Assembly: GCA_964019155.1 (NCBI GenBank)
Contig: OZ025240.1
Coordinates: 92,936,698-93,000,697 of the forward strand
Length of the DNA stretch: 64,000 nt
Source of the DNA: Osedax fenrisi
Lineage: Eukaryota; Annelida; Polychaeta; Sabellida; Siboglinidae
Direction: 5' to 3'
A model generated the notes under the pieces. The model was not told the DNA's origin. It did not search any database and worked only from the letters and a program-made list of their open reading frames with translations. Each line of letters opens with the position of its first letter. The stretch's first letter is position 1. A program made the position numbers and the translations under genes. This document shows positions 25,583-37,651 of this stretch, piece after piece.

Positions 25583-27035
25583 GGGGAAAGTAACCGAATA
25601 CGGAAAGTACCCGAATACGGACACATACCATACATTAAAGTATCTCACAAACCATAAATATTACAAAAAAAATAAATGAATAAAATATTCATAATTATAT
25701 AAATAGTCTAAAAAGGTATTTTTTAATTTTTATTTATTCAAAATAGTCCTGATATATCCAATAAACTGATTTCTGTATTACGTTTTTAAAATTTAAAAAT
25801 ATTTCAACTTAAAACCTTCTCAAGAATATACAAATGTATCGATATAAAACATAACAATATATTATTAAAAAAAAAAGCATTCTAAACATTATATACATGA
25901 TTGCTATTTTGTTATCAAATATTCATTAAGTTATAATCATATATCTAGTTGTCGTATAAGTCCCTACTACGGACATTCTAGATGTATTAATATAAGTTAT
26001 CTCTATATAGTGGTATATATATATATAACCAATCAGTGCGAAGCGTTTTAACACTTATTATGTTAATAATAATTGCGTTCGTTATACTATTAATACCACC
26101 AATGAAGGTGATTCTAAAAATGTTATTATTTAAATACTTAACTTGTATTATATTAATTAATAACATAATACAAATTAATAAATTAATTACTAATTACAGT
26201 AAATTATTCATAAAATTAATTATAAATAATGTAATTGTAATTTATCTGATTGGTTCATCAATACTATATATATAGTTTATCTAGTGGTATATATACCCTA
26301 TAGGGTGTCCGTATTATAACGCAGGGTGTCCGAATTCGGACATGGGTACCGAATACGGACACCCCCGTTAACTATTGTATGAACAAATTAAATAAAATGG
26401 TAACATTAAAATAATATATATAATCATATAATATTAATATATTGTAATTTTGGAATACAAATATTGAGTCTTAAAATGTTAATACCATTTATTCTTAAAA
26501 TGTCCATATTAGGTAACTTTCCCCTATATCTACAGTAATATATAACAATACATGTTTATAATAATTTATAAATTTCAGTAATTAATAATTATTTTATACA
26601 TAATATCATTTTGAATAATATATTTAAATCTATATCTGGGTATTATTAAAATTATAAATTAAATATTAAACTCAACTAAGTTAAACATAAATAATGTTGA
26701 ATATAATATAAGAATACATATTTAATTTAAATACTAATAATACTAGTAGTATAAATAGTAATAATACAAATAATATAAATTTATATTATTTTATACAATT
26801 TTAAAATACGTACGTATTCGTCTATTAAAGAGCATATATTTCCAAAAAAAGTACTATATTTCATGTATGTTATAATAATAAAAAACTATTATTCCACTAT
26901 CGCAATTGAAACGAGGTACTTTTTATATTTCAGAAATGCTGACTTGCTCTAAAAACTATGCACGTAATAACTTTTACTATTGTATGATGTTGTTTCATTT
27001 ATAAGCACGATTCACCGATTATATTCTAATTAATC
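25295..27035 (+). repeat. Segmental duplication, copy 2, split by a TIR element
   Basis: Same order of landmarks as copy 1, interrupted instead by the family G element at 25583-26524. Divergence is moderate, with many substitutions and short indels, so the duplication is old. Confidence 0.8.
25583..26524 (+). mobile_element. TIR element family G, copy 2 (non-autonomous, 942 bp)
   Basis: Starts GGGGAAAGTAACCGAATACGG and ends with the inverted GGTAACTTTCCCC. TA flanks both ends, suggesting a TA target duplication as in Tc1/mariner-like elements. It sits inside one arm of a segmental duplication whose other copy lacks it. Only short chance frames inside. Confidence 0.8.
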
Positions 27036-27171
27036 ATAATTAATTTATAAACATGAAGTTTGTTTAATATATGTTCTACATTATTTGATAAAAACGAGCC
27101 TCTAATTAAATAGTTCGTTTGTAACTTTATATAAATAGAATACTTCTCAATATTTATTTAATATTGTAAGT

Positions 27172-27202
<31 letters not shown>

Positions 27203-28308
27203 AGCAATGAATTATTAATTATATATTATAATATTTAATGGTTAATTTAACATATATATTACAAATAATAGGACCTTCACGTTGAAAATTAACAAATAAT
27301 TATATAACAACAAAAAACAAATAATAATGTAATACTTATTACTCCAAAATATCTAATATTATATATATATATATATATTATCTATTAATGATTTTCTAAA
27401 ATTGATTTAGTACTTTAAAATAATTGATATTTATATTCTCGTTGCTAAATTATCCATCTATTTTCTTAAATGCATCAACCACTAATATCAAGTATATCAT
27501 GTAATATAGATACTATAGTTATATACATTATATATAATGTAATAGGTACTATAATGTAATATATAGATACGACTATATAAAGAATAACTCATGAAACTAA
27601 AGGCGAATTATTAATCACAAAATTAAATTGTAATATTAAAAAACCCATGTAGTATACCTATAAATATATAATATATGTATATAATAACATAATAACATAT
27701 ATATATATATATATATATGTTATTATGTGAGCAGGATGGATAGCCATCCAATTTCAAGACGACGCCCTATATATTTGTATCTTAACATTCCTGATATTTG
27801 TATAGGTTAAACGATTAATGAAGCATCGAGTATGTTCCGTACGTTCTCGACAATATTCCGTCCTTAGATTTAATAAATCTATTTTTTCTTCTTCTAGAGA
27901 ACTTCATTACAATGGATGAAGCGCGTATGATCTATCGGCTATGTTTTATACGTATAAAAACGGTTATTGTGTCAATATAGAACTATCGATATATGCATAT
28001 GTATACGTACCTATACGTTACCATTACGTACACCTCGTCGATCGGGTAATATATTGAGGCGGGTTCTTTAAGTAGGCATTTACGTAGGTGTATACATATA
28101 TACTATAGGGCTATATATACCCTATAGGGTCGACGACGTAAGCCCTGCGTGGGTTCGTTAAGTGTATTTTAATTATACTCGTGTTGAACTGTATACAGAA
28201 TTTACATAATTATGTTTGTGAATTTTTTTTAATCGGTGATATGCACAAGGTCAAATCATGCAATTTATGATTATACGCAATTAAAAACCTTTAAATGCAC
28301 TTGTTATG

Positions 28309-28383
<75 letters not shown>

Positions 28384-28424
28384 TGTATTGCTCAATTGGC
28401 TAATGCTTTATTGATCTTATATTA
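27036..28424. other. AT-rich region with a GC-balanced patch
   Basis: 27720-28230 has more balanced composition but no supported exon. (TA)n at 27695-27718 is flanked by inverted ATAATAACAT / ATGTTATTAT. (TA)n at 28314-28382. Confidence 0.5.
28314..28382. repeat. (TA)n microsatellite, about 68 bp
   Basis: TA dinucleotides with a single TG interruption. Confidence 0.95.
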
Positions 28425-28612
28425 TTGTATATACATAAATGATAGGTTCTCGTAAAAACCATGGATTCCTTAACACGAGAGCGGCTTCGAAGGGACATTA
28501 GAGCCATGTAGTTATAAATGAAAACGTCTTAAGACGAATAACGATAATTATAAGTTCCTGGGTGGTATAAAGGACGTCGCCAAAATAAAATAAGAATAAA
28601 AATAACAATATA
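28425..28612 (+). mobile_element. SINE family S, body
   Basis: Shares AACACGAGAGCGGCTTCGAA, GGGACATTAGAGCCAT and TATAAGTTCCTGG with the other copies and ends in an A-rich AATAACAAT tail. The tRNA head is missing or too diverged. Confidence 0.7.
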
Positions 28613-29015
28613 TATATACTTGTAATATGCACCTCTTAATATAATACCCCTATATAGAGGATAATATCTATACGTGACTCTTATATAATCGTGATTTTAA
28701 ATGATAATTAATAATCATTTCAATTAGAAATCTAAGTGTATATATATATATTGGTGATTTATACTAATGTTATAAATATGTATATAAAACTCGAAATATC
28801 AACGTTTTTATAATATATAATGTATTATATAATGTTATATAATATTAAATGACCTTATCAGTATATGTAATATCGTTTATTATATAATATTATATGTATA
28901 ATCAATATAATTACATCTATAGATATCTATTGATGTTTTATTGATTTCATTAGTAGTTTATTTATTGCGACATGGTATCATGATAAGTAATGAAATTAAT
29001 ATGTATATATATATG

Positions 29016-29069
<54 letters not shown>

Positions 29070-29439
29070 TTAACATTTATATATGTATACACTGAAATAT
29101 TCCAAATTATTGTTATTATAATATATCAGCATATATAATTATCATAAATTAAATATTAATATGCAATTAATTCTGTCTACTATGTATAATATATTATACA
29201 TTATATATGATTTCATTATATTGAAATAAACAAAAATTATATATAATAAAAAGTAAATAAATATATAAATATATATATATATAAATCATATATTATGATG
29301 CTGATGAGTATGATACTAATGTTTTATTATACATATATTATAATAGGATATACTATTATCGAATTTGTATATATAACGTGAAATAAAATAGACAATTCAT
29401 TGATATGTAAAAATAAATAAGCATATGTTTACATTGTTG
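28613..29439. other. AT-rich spacer
   Basis: Nothing recognised; (TA)n at 29025-29067. Confidence 0.6.
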
Positions 29440-29683
29440 TCCCATCCAGTAACTTATATGAAGTTTTCACTTATAACCAAATAGCTCTAATGTCCCTTTG
29501 AAACGTATCTAAATGTAAGGCCACGGTGGTTTAGCGTGAGCCGATCATTTATTTATACACAATTATATAAGATCACTTAAATATTATTATAAGACCTATT
29601 TCAATGTTCCGGACGAGGCTTGAACTCGCGTCCTACTTCTTGTGTATCTGATGCCTTAGTCAACTGAGCCACACAGGCAGTTT
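29440..29683 (-). mobile_element. SINE family S with recognisable tRNA head
   Basis: Minus strand starts with TGTGTGGCTCAGTTGACTAA (A box) and GCGAGTTCAAGCCTCGTCC (B box), about 50 nt apart, then a unique linker, then the family body ending CTGGATGGGACAA near 29445. The internal RNA polymerase III promoter is seen; activity is not known. Confidence 0.8.
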
Positions 29684-30107
29684 TGTTATGTTATACAGTG
29701 TTCAATTAAAAGTGTACTAATTTCTCGATAGTAGTACAGGTGTCATCAACACCCATTATTATTATAGTACTACCCTATAGAATCATACGTAAAATATCGT
29801 AACTTTAAATAATGTACTATCCCATTACAACTTAATAGAAAATCGTTTTAAAGTTACAATATTTCCGCCAATTTGACGGAAATACTTGTAGTATGATACC
29901 TCCTTAACAAGGGTATTTTATAAGCGGACAAATATTAGTAAATGAATCTATATTAATAGTAATACCGTAATAATATTCCTTTATACACATTACACTTATG
30001 TTATATTATTGATATTTAAAGTATAGAATTTAAATCCATGAGCATTACGCTGATAGTTTTCCTATAATAAATAATGTAATCCACAGTTGAATTCCCATTG
30101 GTGTTTA

Positions 30108-30155
<48 letters not shown>

Positions 30156-30283
30156 ATATTTATATTAACGCACATACACACTTCACTTGTATAGGGTACA
30201 CTCCATACATGTGTTTATTATATATGTGACGGTATACAGTGTATACTATACACTGAACCGGTGCGTAGGTAAACACATCACCA

Positions 30284-30287
30284 ACGC

Positions 30288-30330
<43 letters not shown>

Positions 30331-30333
30331 TAC
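30284..30333 (+). repeat. (ACATAC)n hexanucleotide array
   Basis: About eight units; ends at an inverted pair of CATACTCGTATG and CGTATGCG. Confidence 0.9.
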
Positions 30334-30553
30334 GCATACTCGTATGTCGTATGCGTATCTGCGTGAAGTTATCTATAGGTATCTTCACACCCGTACGAGA
30401 AGTTAATAGTTGTCATGCGTGAACTCATTTGTGTCACACGATTCATTCATATTATTGTAATTAAATTTCTCCAATATACACACACAAATACTCACACACA
30501 TACACATACCTACACACATACACACACACACACACACTCACACATATACACAC

Positions 30554-30657
<104 letters not shown>

Positions 30658-30727
30658 CCTACACAATAATTACAAATAGCTAACACTTATTCTCACCAAA
30701 CTGTGTTAACGATGACATCTAGAAATC

Positions 30728-30793
30728 ACTAATGGTGACTCACTAATGGTGACTCACTAATAGTGACTCACTAATAGTGACTCACTAATAGTG
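30728..30793 (+). repeat. 14-bp minisatellite carrying TGACTCA
   Basis: Four to five units of GTGACTCACTAATA (G variant in the first two). Each full unit contains an exact AP-1-type TGACTCA. Confidence 0.92.
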
Positions 30794-30941
30794 CCGATAC
30801 TAGGCCACAATGATTAACACCGAATACTACCAATAAAATCATTCGTGCGTGACGCAATCATTAATAGATTATTAAGAACTTTACCGTTTTTTAAATATTT
30901 TCCCCTCCACTGCTAAGTATATCATATATATATGATAAATA

Positions 30942-30980
<39 letters not shown>

Positions 30981-31239
30981 ATAATATTAAATTGGAATCA
31001 TAGAGGTAAGTGTTGGTATGAGGAAGTAGAGGAACGATCTCGAATACGTAGATTATATTTTGTACGGATTGATGAACGAATATCTAGATTTAGGAGAGAG
31101 ATATAAGATAAGGGAATATTTATGAGTAGTGAAAAATAGTAATCTATATGTGAGAGGACAAGGGAATTAACTATTGTTTTTGTAAACTATACAGTAATTC
31201 ATTTTCGTATTTTTTTAATTTAAAAAAGATGATAATTTA

Positions 31240-33050
31240 CAGTTTTAGTAATGGCAATAATGTGAGTAATAAGAAAACAAGGGAAGTAAGTTAGAGATGG
31301 AGAAAGATTCAACGATGTAGTTGTGGGGGCTTTTAGTAGAAGATTATTAGAAATAAACTATTCTTCAATGTCATTAGCACAATTGATGAGTTGATTATTG
31401 ACCTGATGATGCATTTATCTGAGTAAAAAATATATAGCTGTATGTCATCAGCATATAGATGGTAATAGATATTTAGATAGGCTATATATAATTAATTGGA
31501 TATAAATAAATAGATAAAAGTAACGAACTAAGTACTGATCACTGATGAATACCATATATCATAGGAGAAGAGGAAGACAAAGATATCCAGTGAAATAAAT
31601 AAATGTATTCCGGTGTAAAAATATAATATAAAATAAATATTAATTAAAAGGGGTTTCATACTAACTCGAACGCAATTATTAACTCTAATAATTAGAAGTT
31701 AAAGTTTAACTATAATATTTAGATCCAATATTTAAAGTAAAATAAATGCTTATCCGTAAAATGGGTTTCACACCAATTCGAACGTAATTATTAACTGTAA
31801 TAATTAGGTGCAAACCACATTTTAAATAATATATTTAAACGTTAACCTCTAATAATTAGAGTTAATAATTGTGTTCGAGTGGGTGTGAAAACTTTTTTAA
31901 ACGAATACCATTTTCAAAATAAACACAATTAATAAATAGTATTCTAATAATCGGATATAAACTATGGAATAATCAACCTAATAATATCACCAATTTTAAA
32001 AATAAAAATCAATATAAAAAAATAAAAATATACTCATTGAATACATAAATTATAAATTAATTAAATATATTAAATATATGTAAAAAATTGACATATTAAT
32101 GACACAATTAATAACCATAATTAATTTATATATACAAATATGTGTGAGTATAAGTATGTATAGGTGTATTATATATGTATACCTATATATGTGTGTATTA
32201 ATTTATATGTATTTATATATATATATATATATATATATTATTTTATTATTATAGTATTATAAAAACTCTACTCAAAACATAAAGGTACATCAAGAAAAGA
32301 AGAAATATTAGAATAATTATGTATTAAAGAAAAGAAAAGAAAAACTAAAAAGAAAACAAAAACTATAAAGATAAGAAACATAATAAAGAAAAGAACAATT
32401 ATAAAGAAAATAATGAAAATCAAAACGTAAATAAGAAGAGAACGCATTTCCAGTAATAATCTGACTATGGGCAACAACAACAGAATATATGCATATTATT
32501 TTGAAGCAATTTATAATAAAACATTATATAAATATCATTGTAATTTAACACAGACAAAAATTACCATTTTCTAATAAATATAAGTATTATTAGTATTATT
32601 ATTATTATTATATATTTTATATATTTTACATATTTATATATTTATACACTTCTGCTACTGTCACATAGATATGAAGTAAACCATGTTAGGACAAGGTTTC
32701 TAATTCCAAGTAATTGTAAACGGGACCGTATATTTGGTAGCCAATCTTATCGAAAGCACTGGATATGTCTGGCATGAATATTTGACAACAATTATTATTA
32801 TTATTAAGGGTAGCTGTGATGACATCACTTAACTTCAATAATCCTGTTTCTGTTTAGTTTCCCCGGCGAAAACCACTCTGAAGAGGAAGATGGAGATTAT
32901 TTGCGTTAAATAGGAGATTAGTTGATGAGAGACAATTATATCCTTAATTTTACTCACCAAATATAGATGAGAAATTAGATGATTCGGGATTTTGTTAAGG
33001 TTTTTCAAGAATTGGAGTGATTATTGTTTGTTTAATAATAGAAAGGATAG
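31240..33050 (-). mobile_element. CR1/L2-like LINE relic on minus strand, split
   Basis: Minus strand, N to C: LQSGFRRGN with TETGLLKLSDVI (32810-32900), DISSAFDKIGY (about 32750-32780), WFTSYL (32660-32690). After a gap, a degraded GVPQGSVLGP-like block (about 31540) and YYHLYADDIQLY (about 31430-31465) with intact DD. Stops throughout. A MITE and AT-rich sequence lie between the two halves. Confidence 0.7.
31647..31896. mobile_element. MITE with about 50-bp inverted ends
   Basis: The left end (GGGTTTCATACTAACTCGAA, then CAATTATTAACTCTAATAA) is inverted at the right (TTAGAGTTAATAATTG, then TTCGAGTGGGTGTGAAAAC). A third copy of the end sequence lies inside at about 31757-31809. No coding capacity. 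Inserted within the minus-strand LINE. Confidence 0.8.
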
Positions 33051-33429
33051 TTCCGGAATTTAGGGAATATAATATGATACTACAGATGGGTGGAAATAGA
33101 TAATCGGAGTAAAGTTTAAAAATAGATAATGGAAAAGGATCGAAGGTAGATATCGAAGTGGACTTATGTAGTAGTTTAGATATGAGAGATAGATGTGGCA
33201 GAGGAAAGAATATAGAACGCAGATATAGGTAGATAACATGATTGAAAGTTAGTGATCATTATAGTTATGGTTCTTGATCTCTATTATGATGTAGTAAATT
33301 TTATTAAAAAATGTTGGGGAGAAGAGTCATCCTAATTGAAATAGAGAAATGTTAGTCATAGATGGTAGTAACTATGATGTAAATGATTCCGAGCTTTTGA
33401 TGCCGAGCCGAGAATTTCATTTTCGGTAA
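33051..33429. other. Unassigned purine-rich sequence
   Basis: Purine-rich on this strand. Possibly more of the 5' side of the minus-strand LINE, but no motif can be read. Confidence 0.4.
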
Positions 33430-33557
33430 AAAAACGAGCCCGAGACGAGCCGTGACTATAGCCAAACGAGCCCGATCCGAGCCGAGACTCTAACCAAACG
33501 AGCACGAGCCGAGCTGAGACTCTAGTCAAATGAGCCCGTGCCGAGATGAGACTCTTA
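33430..33557. repeat. 32-bp GC-rich tandem repeat, four units
   Basis: Units based on CCAAACGAGCCCGAGCCGAG plus CCGAGACTCTAA, with substitutions. Strikingly GC-rich compared with its surroundings. Confidence 0.85.
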
Positions 33558-33681
33558 CAAAACATAATTGAACCGAAATGATGCTTTTTTATAGTTACAT
33601 TTTAAACATATTATATACAGATTATATATGTATCCATATAAATAATCTTAAATGATGTTAAGAGCAATGCATTGTATATAG

Positions 33682-33835
33682 TCTGAGACTGTATCGACGG
33701 TGTAGGTAATCTATGCTGAGACTTAAACGATGCTTTTGACATTGAGACTGCATCGATGCTTTAGGTATTGAGACAGAGACTTAATCGATGCTTTAGGTAA
33801 CTGATAATGAGACTGCATCGATTCTTTAGATTTGA
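33682..33835. repeat. Irregular repeat of GAGACT..ATCGATGCTTTAGGTA
   Basis: Four degenerate units containing GAGACTGCATCGATGCTTTA or close variants, directly after the 32-bp array. Confidence 0.7.
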
Positions 33836-33900
33836 ACATAATTTACATCACTAGTAGTAACGCATGTTTTGGGAGGGATAATAACGTATTAGCCAGTCTG

Positions 33901-33958
<58 letters not shown>

Positions 33959-34702
33959 ATATATACACTATTATACAAGCTATTATTTCTTATAAATCAA
34001 GATTCGTATATATTCTATAGTATACTTATAAAAAATCACATTGATTGTAATAAATCGCGTCGTCATCAGAATAAATAGTCAATGTCGTGCGGGCTCGCGT
34101 TGTTACTCATATAAAGATGAGTCATAAACTGATGACTAATCTTTGCTAGCGTTAAGAATCGCGGTGAATCACCGATTTACCAGCATACTGATACGCTAAC
34201 GATACCCATAGGCTATAGCCCAGTATGTTAATCGCCACTACTACATTGTTACTGTGGTAGTAGAAGTAGCGTAGGTACGTGTAATCATAGTGGGTGTACG
34301 ACGTACACTGTACGTAGTACTAGCAATAAGACACCGCCTAGCGGACTACGGTCGTATAGAAGTATACTTGTCCGTTATCTAGTGTAATCTCACCACACAT
34401 TAGTCATCGGTAATGATTACCGATAGTGGTACGAGTAATAGTACGACTAATTACCGATAGGTTGTGTAAATTAGTCTATACTTATTGGTTGACTTACGGT
34501 AAATATTACTGGCGATGATTAAATTGTACGTGATCAAATCGTATACTTTTTTTTCAAACACGAACTTTTGCGAAGAAAAAATTCTTGGAAAAATATTTTC
34601 TTTATATGTAATGTATAATTAACTTAATCATAATAAATCTAATTATATTTATATCGCGGACGATGCTATATGTATTATTAACTTAATTATAATGTATATG
34701 CC

Positions 34703-34741
<39 letters not shown>

Positions 34742-34757
34742 TCTATAGCCTTTCATA

Positions 34758-34812
<55 letters not shown>

Positions 34813-35894
34813 ATGATATGATATACGTAAGCGTTAATAATTGTTAACTCCTCTTTGACCCGCTTATAAGTATACGTATAAGTATAGGTATACGTAGTAA
34901 CCCCATATATCAAATGGTATATACATTTTAATTAAATGTATTCAATAGTTAAATAGATACAATATATTGGTAATGTAATTCCATATATAGTTATATAGGA
35001 AACATTATACAAATAACTAATTATAACATTAATTATCATTTTTAATTTACTTATATATAATATTAGTGAAAGTATATCTATAAATATTATTATTATTATA
35101 ATAATATTAATATATTAAACATTGGTTAAATATGATGATATTCGTATAAGTAAAAAAATTACGAAATATATTATCTTATTTAGCAATAAAGTTTACACTT
35201 TCTAAAATTGTAATATTTTCAGATTTGAATTTGTTGAATTGTTATACTTCATGTTTTCATAGAATATACGTATAAAATACGTCGTACATAGTATGAATAT
35301 GTGTACTATTATTTAATTGTATGTTATTCCGTGCATATCATATACGATAATATATTAAATTATAAATATATACTATTTGTAAAATAATATATTATTTTGA
35401 TGAAATATATAAAAATTACTCTTGCGCACTTTTTATTTCAAATCGTACATCGCACGACTTAAAATGCGTTATTTTCTGTACAAAATGAATAGAGTTTCAT
35501 GGAAAATAATCGTAATAGTTATATTTCGATGTTAATAGCTGTAATGATCGTTATGTATCGATATATACATGCTCTGTGACATGTGAGATGCAAGTGATTA
35601 ATTCAAAATAAATAATATTATTGAAAATACAATATTGTATTTTTCAAAAATCACTACGATATTGTTAAAATGTCAATTAACACTATCATCTTACGCATGT
35701 ATATTATATATTATATATGTATCTAATTAATAAATATATAATATTAAATTATATTTATATTTTATGATTGTATTTATAATTTATAAAAAAGATACTTTCA
35801 TGTAAACTTATAATATGATAATAAAGAAAACATATCTTTAAACAATTCCTATGTATAGGAAAGTTTATACAAATATAAATATATCACATATTAG

Positions 35895-35925
<31 letters not shown>

Positions 35926-36126
35926 TGATATATAAGTACTTTTAAATAAGTATTATTTGCAAAGTGCATATGCAAAATTCAACATAAACCTGGTTACTTG
36001 AATTAATTTTCAACTTGAATTTTTTTATCTTATCGTGCAAATATTACAATCGTGAACAATCGATTTTGCATAAGCATAATGTAAACTCTGTAAAACTCTT
36101 AATACACATATACAACTACAAATATT

Positions 36127-36157
<31 letters not shown>

Positions 36158-36355
36158 TTGGGATTACGTATTTATGAGATATATATTAACTTAATAATGA
36201 AGTACTGAAATTAGCTGACTGGGTAATTCAATAGATATAAATAAATGGACATGTAACATTGACGAGGCACGTAATGTAGGTAAAAGATAGACACGCGAAT
36301 TACACTTTTATCGATATTATATTAGTCATATTATATATGTCAAATATTAAAATAG
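33836..36355. other. AT-rich region with a GC-balanced patch
   Basis: 34050-34520 has balanced composition and short inverted motifs (CGGTAATGATTACCG) but no supported exon. (TA)n at 33903-33948, 34757-34809, 35900-35926 and 36137-36159. Confidence 0.55.
34757..34809. repeat. (TA)n microsatellite, about 50 bp
   Basis: Uninterrupted TA, followed by ATGATATGATATGATATA. Confidence 0.95.
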
Positions 36356-36739
36356 GCCAGATAACAGTAATATATTACTGTTGCATGCTATATCCTCATA
36401 ATGACAACATAATAGCATAACTAATAGCTTCAAATGTTTACATTGTTATATTATGATTCTATTATGTTGCCATTTAAATTCTATTATGATGCTATTATAT
36501 TGCCATTATTAGAATAGTAACATAATAGCAGCATAATATATTTTTATAATTAATAGCAGCATAATAATAGCACAATAGACCTGTAATATCAACATAAAAC
36601 AGCGTAATAGAATTATAAATTAATAGGAGCATAATAGAATTTAAATGGCAATATAATAGAAGCATAATATCACTATTTAAACATTTGAGGCTACTAGTTA
36701 TGCTGTGTTGCTATTATGAGGCTATTACTATTAGCTGTG
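36356..36739. mobile_element. MITE family C, copy 2 (384 bp, diverged)
   Basis: Degenerate ends (GCCAGATAACAGTAA on the left, GGCTATTACTATTAGCTGTG on the right), an interior of AGCAGCATAAT-type repeats in both orientations and two copies of the AAATGTTTACATT / AAACATTTGAGGCTA block. AG flanks both ends. Confidence 0.8.
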
Positions 36740-37318
36740 AGTAGAGTTTTCGTCGAATCTATGGATTTAAATTATAAATATAAATACAATAGTATGATAT
36801 CTTCAATTTAAATGCATTTAAATATACGCAATCATAAATAATCTTGATATGTTATATTTTAAATATATATTTTTTTTTTAGTAAATATAGTAAACATTAA
36901 ACGTCAAAAAGATCGTTACTATCAATATATGTGTATAAATAAATACGATTTAAAATCCAGTAGGTTTTTATTAGTAGGTTTCGACCGTGGCGCCTCTATC
37001 GCAAAGTGCCATACACTACACTTGAATTGGTTTTCCGCCTCGTTTACCTCGATGGATAACAGTGGGTAATACCTTTGAAGGTACTACTTCAGTAACCGGG
37101 TAATACCCGAATGGCGGATAGGGTATTAGCTATAATGTTTACATTCAGTACATCGCAATATTCATCATCCTCGTCATCGTTAGTATTACCTACTTAGGAA
37201 CGTACCAAGTACATTGTGCCATGTGAAGTACGGGTTTCTTATATTTTTTCAACATATACATACATATATAAATCATTATATTAATATAAAATATATATAT
37301 TAATAAAATATATATATA

Positions 37319-37353
<35 letters not shown>

Positions 37354-37651
37354 TGTGTGTGTGTGAGTGTGTGTCTGTGTGTATGGGTGTGTGTAGTATA
37401 TTGCATATATGTGTCAGTTTATTTATGTGTATTTAATTATGTACGACATACTACACATAATAATATACATACGCACAATAAGCTGGCATTGACATTTAAT
37501 CTTTTGAGTTCATTAATTCTTCATTATAGACATATATATTTTGTATACATATATTTATCTATAGATAAATAATAACTATAAATAAAATTAAAATAACTTG
37601 ATCGATATGAATGTGATAAAGTTCCCTGCTTTTCATATAAAATGTAACGTA
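36740..37651. other. Spacer with a GC-balanced patch
   Basis: 36960-37240 has balanced composition. A TA and TG repeat lies at 37315-37400. No supported exon. Confidence 0.55.

Noticed and set aside
27890..27990. Possible second cysteine-switch exon (ITMDEARMIYRLC after a TTCTAG acceptor)
   Set aside because: Resembles TMDDETRNMMKKPRC of MMP exon 3 only weakly, lacks the PRCG motif and ends in a stop without a donor.
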